From NCBI GenBank assembly GCA_946631345.1, contig CAMPAA010000100.1:1-10476 (forward strand): DNA of 10,476 nt. Direction: 5' to 3'. The position numbers and the translations under genes are program-made. This stretch comes from an uncultured Verrucomicrobiota bacterium. Lineage in GTDB: Bacteria; Verrucomicrobiota; Kiritimatiellia; RFP12; UBA1067. This document shows, one piece after another, positions 6,191 to 10,476 of this stretch (position 1 is its first letter; every line of letters starts with the position of its first letter). The notes below the pieces were generated by a model. The model worked only from the letters and a program-made list of their open reading frames with translations, did not search any database and was not told where the DNA came from.

Positions 6191-7324
6191 TTAAAGTTTT
6201 TCAATGCTTTCGGTGCGCATGGCGTACAATGTCATCTCGTTTCCGAACCTATCGCGGATCACTTTGGCAATTTCATTGGTATATCCGGGAGCAAGAATCA
6301 AGATTGCATTTACAGGCTCTTCCGTTAACTTTTCAGGCGCAACGATTGGAATGTGCGACACCGGAGAGTATCGTCCCTGCTTGAACTTGGCAGAGTCAAC
6401 AATGTAATTCACCTTCTCTGGATGCGTTAGAAGTGCCGCAGCCGTGAAGCATTGATGACTTGCGGCCCAAAACGCCAACCGACATCCGTTCGTCGTATGC
6501 TCTTCAACAAAATTGTTCATCTGCTGGCTAATAGCTGAAAAATTAGCCCTGAAATCGCTAGATGTCACCAACGGACGCTTTTTCACTATCAAAGACAAAG
6601 TGTCACGAATGACAATTTCGGCATCAAGAACTTCAAATCCATTCTTCCTGAAAAGGAAGGAAAGCGATTCTTTGTCATAGTACGCTATATGGTCTCGCAT
6701 TATCTCGTAAGTGCAGTCATTGCGCACATATTCCCAACTAGGAGCCGTGACGAGCCCGACTCCGCCATCCACAAGATTGTTATAGACACATTGAACCATC
6801 CCGTTTGGATCAGGCTGGTGCTCAATGAAATTGAACTGCATAAACGCATCGTAAGGACCGCCCGAAATCACATGGTTCCTGTCTCCAGCAAAGTCACGGA
6901 ACACATTAAGTCCTTTATTCTTCGCGATGTCAACAAGTTCTTGCTTGTTCTCGATTCCCACGCCACGCACGGGATGCCCTGAAAGCATTTCAAGGAACTC
7001 ACCTTGCCCACATCCAACTTCAAGAATTTTCTTCCCCGCGAGATTGCACATTCCAATAAACTTTTTATATTGATAATCTCGCAACTCTCGCATGGTGGTT
7101 GTTCCGCCACCAGCCCTAATCACATCACGATAATAATGGACAGGATCGCAGTCCAACTGGACAAGCCCGCAATATCGGCATGAGTAGAGATTCAGATCAA
7201 CTCCCACATCGTCCTTAACGGACTCTCTGTCAGGTAGGTTCTGAGCACACGAAGGCATGTTTGGCAACTTCAAGATCGGATCGGCATCGAACCATTCCCC
7301 ACAAAGAATACATTTCCCTTTCAT
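6191..7324 (-). CDS. SAM-dependent methyltransferase, zinc-binding C-methyltransferase type
   Basis: The product is 377 residues with the three-part layout of sugar C-methyltransferases. An N-terminal zinc-binding domain has C5-x2-C8 and C49-x2-C52 (KCILCGEW, YSCRYCGLVQL), as in Methyltransf_13. A Rossmann SAM domain has motif I ILEVGCGQGEF (100-110) and FNFIEHQPDP later. A C-terminal domain (RLAFWAASHQCFTAAALL, YIVDSAKFKQGRYSPV, ILILAPGYTNEI) matches Methyltransf_14. Known members methylate nucleotide-linked deoxysugars, but no other sugar gene is seen, so the substrate is unknown. The ATG at 7324 is chosen because the dehydrogenase stop region supplies GGAGGTATAGGAAA just before it, and translation then starts at the zinc finger. 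The upstream ATG at 7372 would add 16 residues and overlap the dehydrogenase by 44 bases. The gene starts four bases after the dehydrogenase stop codon. Confidence 0.85.
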   Translation of the reverse strand: MKGKCILCGEWFDADPILKLPNMPSCAQNLPDRESVKDDVGVDLNLYSCRYCGLVQLDCDPVHYYRDVIRAGGGTTTMRELRDYQYKKFIGMCNLAGKKILEVGCGQGEFLEMLSGHPVRGVGIENKQELVDIAKNKGLNVFRDFAGDRNHVISGGPYDAFMQFNFIEHQPDPNGMVQCVYNNLVDGGVGLVTAPSWEYVRNDCTYEIMRDHIAYYDKESLSFLFRKNGFEVLDAEIVIRDTLSLIVKKRPLVTSSDFRANFSAISQQMNNFVEEHTTNGCRLAFWAASHQCFTAAALLTHPEKVNYIVDSAKFKQGRYSPVSHIPIVAPEKLTEEPVNAILILAPGYTNEIAKVIRDRFGNEMTLYAMRTESIEKL

Positions 7325-7328
7325 TTTC

Positions 7329-8390
7329 CTATACCTCCACACTTGTTTTGATAAGATCTCGTGGTTTTTCATTCATCAACGATAAAGCTGCCGGAATACT
7401 CTCAAGACCTTTCATTCGATGGGTGATTAACGGCGTAGGATCAACCCTCCCATAACGGATCATGTTAAGCATTCTCTGTATACGAGCCCGTCCTCCCTTC
7501 GCCAATTCGGTACGAACTGTCTTTCCGGCCATGCCTCGTCCCCCACTGAACTTTGGGAAACCGAGATTACCTGTTCCGCCGTAATAGTTCACATTGGAGA
7601 TCACGCCGATGCCGTACCTCACCATATCAACGGCTTGCGTAAACACTTCATCCCCGCCACCTGCAATTATGACGGAATCTGGTCCGATACCATTGGTCAT
7701 CGACAGTACCTGCGCGGCAATGTCCCCTCCATGATAGTCTATAACGTCGGTCGCCCCGTATCGCTTTGCCAATTCTACGCATACGGGTCTGCTGCCGACA
7801 GCTATTACTCGTGCGGCTCCAAGATGTACAGCTGCAGCTATCGCCATCAATCCTACAGGACCGATCCCAATGACACAGACAATATCACCAGTTTTTATGT
7901 CTGCCGCCTCCGCGCCTGTGAATCCCGTAGTCATCACATCTACCGCCATCAACGCTTGTTCTAGCGACACGCCACCAGGTATCTTTGCAAGGGTCGTATC
8001 CGAATCTGGAATTGCGAAGTACTCTGCGAAAACCCCAGGCCTCGTACGCCCCAGCCGATGTCCCGAAAAATGTTCCTCCGCATGACGATCATTACCCTCT
8101 TGAATTGCAACTGCACGCCAATCAGGTGTAATCGCCGGGACGGCCACAATCTCTCCTGGCGAGAATTCTCTTACGCCGGACGCAACCTCAACGACTCTCG
8201 CCACGCACTCATGTCCAAGAACATGATTCTCAAATTTAGGCGTACTACCGCCAAAAACAGTGTGCGCATCGGAAGAACACGGGCTTATTAGAACCGGCTC
8301 CAGAACGGCTCCGTAAGGTTCCACAAGAATTGGTTTCGCCACATCACGAAATTCAATGTGGCCCGGTCTGTCAAATACCCAAGCTTTCAT
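7329..8390 (-). CDS. Zinc-dependent NADP-type secondary-alcohol (isopropanol) dehydrogenase
   Basis: The product is 353 residues, about the usual length of tetrameric secondary-alcohol dehydrogenases such as those of Thermoanaerobacter brockii and Clostridium beijerinckii, and resembles them along its whole length (SPCSSDAHTVF, NHVLGHE, TPDWR, MTTGFTGAE, INY-like VNYYGG, KPRDLIK). Catalytic zinc ligands fit C38, H60 and the Asp of AVDVMTTGF. The nucleotide fold has GIGPVGLMAIAAA, and GSRP plus a later DY place Ser, Arg and Tyr where they bind the 2'-phosphate of NADP. The reaction is reversible oxidation of a secondary alcohol to a ketone in the cytoplasm, or the same chemistry on a larger substrate. 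The ATG at 8390 overlaps the TGA of the preceding short ORF (ATGA); GGGAGG lies about 12 bases upstream, rather far, which suggests translational coupling. It probably forms an operon with the methyltransferase. Confidence 0.92.
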   Translation of the reverse strand: MKAWVFDRPGHIEFRDVAKPILVEPYGAVLEPVLISPCSSDAHTVFGGSTPKFENHVLGHECVARVVEVASGVREFSPGEIVAVPAITPDWRAVAIQEGNDRHAEEHFSGHRLGRTRPGVFAEYFAIPDSDTTLAKIPGGVSLEQALMAVDVMTTGFTGAEAADIKTGDIVCVIGIGPVGLMAIAAAVHLGAARVIAVGSRPVCVELAKRYGATDVIDYHGGDIAAQVLSMTNGIGPDSVIIAGGGDEVFTQAVDMVRYGIGVISNVNYYGGTGNLGFPKFSGGRGMAGKTVRTELAKGGRARIQRMLNMIRYGRVDPTPLITHRMKGLESIPAALSLMNEKPRDLIKTSVEV

Positions 8391-8536
8391 ATTTCAAATG
8401 ATCCTCCCTGGCTGTGGCATGAGAAAGCGTCGTCCATCGCGGCGACCACGTCGCCGCGATGGTTCTTCGTCCTGCGCCCCGCGTACTCGATCAGGGAGCA
8501 GACGTAGAAGAGATCGTTCTTTTCCTTTTCACCCAT
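8387..8536 (-). CDS. Short DUF3791-like ORF, truncated, in the dehydrogenase leader
   Basis: The product is 49 residues starting MGEKEKNDLFYVCSLIEYAG and continuing through RRTKNHRGDVVAAM. The N-terminal portion fits the DUF3791-type pattern (LFYVCSLIEYIGRxTKNxRxDVV), normally followed by a longer helical region that is missing. The last 15 residues (DDAFSCHSQGGSFEI) do not look like the family. It therefore seems to be the 5' end of a broken gene whose reading frame runs into the dehydrogenase start, overlapping it by four bases. It starts about 21 bases after the predicted transcription start, and its ribosome site is weak (AAGAA). A TTG at 8575 in the same frame lies upstream of the promoter and is unlikely. 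It could now act as a leader cistron for the dehydrogenase. DUF3791 function is not known to me with confidence. Confidence 0.55.
   Translation of the reverse strand: MGEKEKNDLFYVCSLIEYAGRRTKNHRGDVVAAMDDAFSCHSQGGSFEI
8434..8462 (-). promoter_or_regulatory. Perfect 13-bp hairpin in the dehydrogenase leader
   Basis: Arms CCATCGCGGCGAC (8434-8446) and GTCGCCGCGATGG (8450-8462) are exact reverse complements around a three-base loop. The stem is very GC-rich and ends 43 bases before the dehydrogenase ATG, inside the short DUF3791-like ORF, where it encodes HRGDVVAAM. No U-tract follows, so it is not an ordinary terminator. It could stall or protect RNA, or be a recombination footprint. A regulatory role is inference. 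Confidence 0.6.
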
Positions 8537-8563
8537 TCGGTTTCTTGCCTTGGTGCAGTTGCT

Positions 8564-8572
8564 ATTATACCA
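8564..8572 (-). promoter_or_regulatory. Extended -10 promoter for the dehydrogenase operon
   Basis: On the minus strand this reads TGGTATAAT, a perfect TGnTATAAT extended -10 element. No convincing -35 box is found at 16-18 bases; AGGACA lies 20 bases upstream. An extended -10 can work without one. It begins 12 bases after the ATPase stop codon, so the predicted start of transcription is near 8557, giving a leader of about 167 bases before the dehydrogenase. Confidence 0.6.
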
Positions 8573-8584
8573 CAAATCCTCGTG

Positions 8585-9904
8585 TTACATGTCCTTTGTC
8601 GAGAGTGCGAGGAAATCGGGTTTTGCTTGCTTCCACTTGCCGCCGGCGGCATCCGCGAACGCCGCGAACTTCGCCTTGAGCGCGCCGAGGTCGATACGTG
8701 ATTTGTCGCGTTTCACTTCGCACACGACACACTTTCCATCCAGTTCGCTCTCCGCGATGATGTCGATCTCGTTTTCGCCTCTGCGGTCCCACCAGGAGCC
8801 GACGCGCGACCACAACCCCTCTTCCGCCATCTTCTTCCGAAAGTACCGCTCCAGCGCAAGACCGCTGAACACGGGATAGTCGCGCCTGACAAGTTTCCGC
8901 AGCAGTTCAAAGGATTTCATCTGCACCATGTAGTCGTATCTGAAGATGAACCTGAACCAGAATCGATAGAACGGATCGTCTATCTGGTACTTGACCTGGC
9001 GTGTGGTCTTCGCGCCAAAAGGCATGCGCTTTGACACGAGATGGTAATCGTCCTCCAACCGCGTCAGGTAGCCGCCGACTTGCCTTCCGACGGCCTGCTC
9101 GATCTCGTTGCGCGTCGTCACGCCACGCGAGATTGCCGAAAGGATGGAGAAATACGTCGAATAGTCCTTGCCGAATTCGTCCCCAAGCAGCACCTTGCCC
9201 TCTTCAAGGAAGAACGAATCCTCGTCGATTGCGACCTTGAGCATCTTGTCGAGGTCTGTCGCCCCGGCGTCCATCAGAAGCGCGACATACTTCGCAACGC
9301 CGCCCGTGAAGGCCCAGAGAGCAAGCAGGTCTTCGGCCGTGTAGCTTTTCTTGTGGAAGCAAAGGATATCCTTCAGCACCCTGATGGAGAACGGCTCGAT
9401 CCGCATGAATGCCGTCTGCCGTCCGTAAAGCGGCTCCTTGCGGTTCATGAAGATTTCGTGCATGAGCGTGTTGATTGAACCGCAGACAACAAGATTGAGC
9501 TTCACGTTCCCGTGTTCGCGATCCCAAAACCCCTGAAGTACGCTGAATGCGGAGGGGTTCACCTTCCTGAACTCCTGGAACTCATCGATGAAAACCGTGA
9601 TCGGACGGTTCCTGGCAAGCTTGAACATCTCCTTGAAGAACCCTTCAAGCGAACGGATTTCCGGTGAAACCGAATCGGGGCATATCCGATTCATCTCCTC
9701 GATGAAGCCCGCGACAAGGTCGGTCTCGCTTTTGCGTGAAACGAAAAGATAGGCGAAGTCGTCCTCGCCGTATGCGTGCTTCACGAGTTCGGTCTTTCCG
9801 ATGCGCCGCCGTCCCGTGATCACGGTAAACTGCGCTTCCGACGCGCTTTTCCGGCGTATCGTCCGCAATTTCTCGATCTTTTCCTCTCTATCGAAGAATC
9901 TCAA
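8585..9904 (-). CDS. ATP-binding protein, archaeal-type ATPase_2 with DUF234 nuclease-like domain
   Basis: The product is 439 residues, the usual length of the ATPase_2/DUF234 family. The P-loop is GRRRIGKT (31-38) and the Walker B is ITVFIDEFQ with D107 and E108; LVVCGS afterwards fits sensor 1. A winged-helix-like middle (about 250-320: SILSAISRGVTTRNEI, YLTRLEDDYHLV) leads to DUF234 (YRFWFRFIF). The last 65 residues hold NEIDIIAE and VVCEVKRDK, giving E379-x-D381 and E396-x-K398, a PD-(D/E)xK-like active site. The TTG at 9904 is chosen because GGAGG lies seven bases upstream and MRFFDREEK is the normal start of the family. Family members are common in archaea and anaerobic bacteria in many copies; their role is unresolved, with links to mobile or defence functions suggested. 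It appears to have its own promoter, so it is probably a separate unit. Confidence 0.9.
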   Translation of the reverse strand: MRFFDREEKIEKLRTIRRKSASEAQFTVITGRRRIGKTELVKHAYGEDDFAYLFVSRKSETDLVAGFIEEMNRICPDSVSPEIRSLEGFFKEMFKLARNRPITVFIDEFQEFRKVNPSAFSVLQGFWDREHGNVKLNLVVCGSINTLMHEIFMNRKEPLYGRQTAFMRIEPFSIRVLKDILCFHKKSYTAEDLLALWAFTGGVAKYVALLMDAGATDLDKMLKVAIDEDSFFLEEGKVLLGDEFGKDYSTYFSILSAISRGVTTRNEIEQAVGRQVGGYLTRLEDDYHLVSKRMPFGAKTTRQVKYQIDDPFYRFWFRFIFRYDYMVQMKSFELLRKLVRRDYPVFSGLALERYFRKKMAEEGLWSRVGSWWDRRGENEIDIIAESELDGKCVVCEVKRDKSRIDLGALKAKFAAFADAAGGKWKQAKPDFLALSTKDM

Positions 9905-9918
9905 CTTTCGTCCTCCGT

Positions 9919-9945
9919 CAACCGCCGTTTCCGAAACGACGGTTG
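9919..9945. promoter_or_regulatory. 27-base palindrome, possible operator or 5' hairpin of the ATPase gene
   Basis: Arms CAACCGCCGTTTC (9919-9931) and GAAACGACGGTTG (9933-9945) pair with one mismatch around a single central base. It lies between the -10 box and the start codon, at about +3 to +29 of the predicted transcript. That place suits a repressor operator, perhaps autoregulatory, or an RNA hairpin just before the ribosome site at about 9912-9916. Function is inferred from position only. Confidence 0.6.
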
Positions 9946-9954
9946 CTGAAACTT

Positions 9955-9960
9955 ATTATA
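9955..9960 (-). promoter_or_regulatory. -10 box upstream of the ATPase gene
   Basis: A perfect TATAAT on the minus strand, 50 bases before the TTG start codon. With a 17-base spacer the -35 position reads TGGAAG, a three-of-six match to TTGACA, so the promoter may be weak or need an activator. The palindrome immediately downstream supports a regulated promoter. Confidence 0.55.
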
Positions 9961-10014
9961 GCAAATTCCCCGCTCACCTTCCACTTCCCGGCGAAAATAG
10001 ATTTTCCTCGTCAC

Positions 10015-10131
10015 TCATTCCGCTTTTCCTCGTGTTATCGCCTTGATGTCGGCGATAGCCATTTCGTTGGCTTCGGAATGGAAACCGTAGCACTGAAGCA
10101 GCAGATTCTCGTCGAGAAACACATCGTTCAA
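10015..10131 (-). pseudogene. Orphan 38-codon ORF, possible gene remnant
   Basis: In one minus-strand frame a TAA is followed by codons for LNDVFLDENLLLQCYGFHSE and then ANEMAIADIKAITRGKAE before TGA. Composition is protein-like, with a helical NEMAIADIKAI stretch, but the only upstream start codons are TTG (10131) and a GTG three codons later, and neither has a ribosome site. I do not recognise it. It could be the tail of a decayed gene or a chance ORF. The rest of the 249-base gap between the ATPase and the right-edge gene holds only the promoter and palindrome already listed. Confidence 0.25.
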
Positions 10132-10153
10132 ATTCTGTTATGACAACCCAAAA

Positions 10154-10476
10154 CTAGCGGATGATGAGGGCGGCGCCCAGCTTGTCGACGCGCAGGGCGA
10201 GGTTGTCGCCGGAACGTTTCAGGAACGCCCGGTATCCTTGCGGTAGCGTAATGCCCGCAGGATCAAGTGCGAGCCGCTTCACGTTGGCGGTAGCGGCGAG
10301 CTTGCCCAGCGGCACGGACTGAGGAGTGGAATAGGCACCCGCCGTGCGCACGACGGCCGCGCCCTCCGCCGGCGTCGAGACTATGCCGGCCTGCGCGCCG
10401 TTCCCCAGCACGAGCGTTGCGCCGTCCGCCAGCGCCATCGCGTTGGTGGCGACCACGTTCGCGCCAATCCGAAGCG
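10154..10476 (-). CDS. C-terminal end of a probable secreted repeat-type protein (partial)
   Basis: The frame is open from the right edge of the window for 107 codons to a TAG, so the gene starts outside. The visible part begins LRIGANVVATNAMALADGAT and has short beta-strand turns rich in Gly, Ala, Val and Asn (LVLGNGAQAGIV, YSTPQSVPLGKLA), like the ends of beta-helical or autotransporter-passenger proteins. It closes with GYRAFLKRSGDNLALRVDKL and GAALIIR. An internal GTG at 10456 is not the true start, because the frame continues upstream without a stop. No sorting motif or membrane segment is visible. Neighbouring genes share the strand but lie 249 bases away. The family is not recognised; a role at the cell surface is inferred from composition and from the number of secreted proteins nearby. 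Confidence 0.6.
   Translation of the reverse strand, partial: LRIGANVVATNAMALADGATLVLGNGAQAGIVSTPAEGAAVVRTAGAYSTPQSVPLGKLAATANVKRLALDPAGITLPQGYRAFLKRSGDNLALRVDKLGAALIIR

Noticed and set aside
7325..7372. Longer methyltransferase start at ATG 7372.
   Set aside because: It overlaps the dehydrogenase by 44 bases and adds residues not matching the family, whereas ATG 7324 has a GGAGG site and begins at the zinc-binding domain.
9943..10143. Plus-strand 66-codon ORF in the gap upstream of the ATPase.
   Set aside because: It lacks a ribosome site and overlaps the ATPase promoter; the opposite strand gives a more protein-like peptide.

Overview
The window is a stretch of bacterial chromosome in which every supportable gene lies on the minus strand, so it reads from right to left. 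The predicted proteome suggests a glycan-degrading bacterium of the PVC superphylum, most likely Kiritimatiellota, Lentisphaerota or Verrucomicrobiota. The reasons are many Sec-secreted multidomain proteins of 400-950 residues, cohesin and dockerin domains outside Firmicutes, a secreted GH51 arabinofuranosidase, an ATPase_2/DUF234 protein, and dispersed palindromic repeats of the NTEAQRHR and REGRAPARP kinds. This placement is inference from gene content, not from a marker gene.

Right edge (10476 to about 9905): the C-terminal end of a secreted repeat-type protein, then a 249-base gap. The gap holds an orphan 38-codon ORF, a perfect TATAAT -10 box and a 27-base palindrome just upstream of an ATPase gene. 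The ATPase (9904-8585, TTG start) is an archaeal-type P-loop ATPase with a C-terminal PD-(D/E)xK-like DUF234 domain.

Middle (8572 to 4907): an extended -10 promoter lies directly after the ATPase stop codon. Its leader carries a truncated DUF3791-like ORF that contains a perfect 13-bp hairpin and overlaps, by ATGA, an NADP-type zinc secondary-alcohol dehydrogenase gene. Four bases after the dehydrogenase comes a SAM methyltransferase with an N-terminal zinc-binding domain and a C-terminal C-methyltransferase-type domain. Twenty-four bases further comes a secreted 419-residue protein with a PA14-like N-terminus. Hand-counted 60-base samples from this block are lower in GC (42-55%) than samples from its flanks (67-70%), which suggests acquisition by transfer.

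Left half (4893 to 1): a secreted 949-residue protein has TSP3-like calcium repeats in tandem modules, FG-GAP/VCBS-like repeats, an FN3 domain, a cohesin-like domain and a textbook C-terminal type I dockerin. It overlaps by one base a secreted 429-residue protein that begins with a cohesin-like domain. This adjacent cohesin/dockerin pair is the strongest candidate for an unusual system here and could form an extracellular scaffold. Beyond a hairpin repeat lies the start of a secreted GH51 alpha-L-arabinofuranosidase, cut by the window edge.

The genes from 8536 down to 755 are tightly packed (overlaps or gaps of 24 bases or less) and could be one transcript. The GC shift suggests the operon was put together from pieces of different origin. 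The other notable signal is a set of REP-like palindromes sitting in frame inside the dockerin gene, one inverted and with compensating stem changes.
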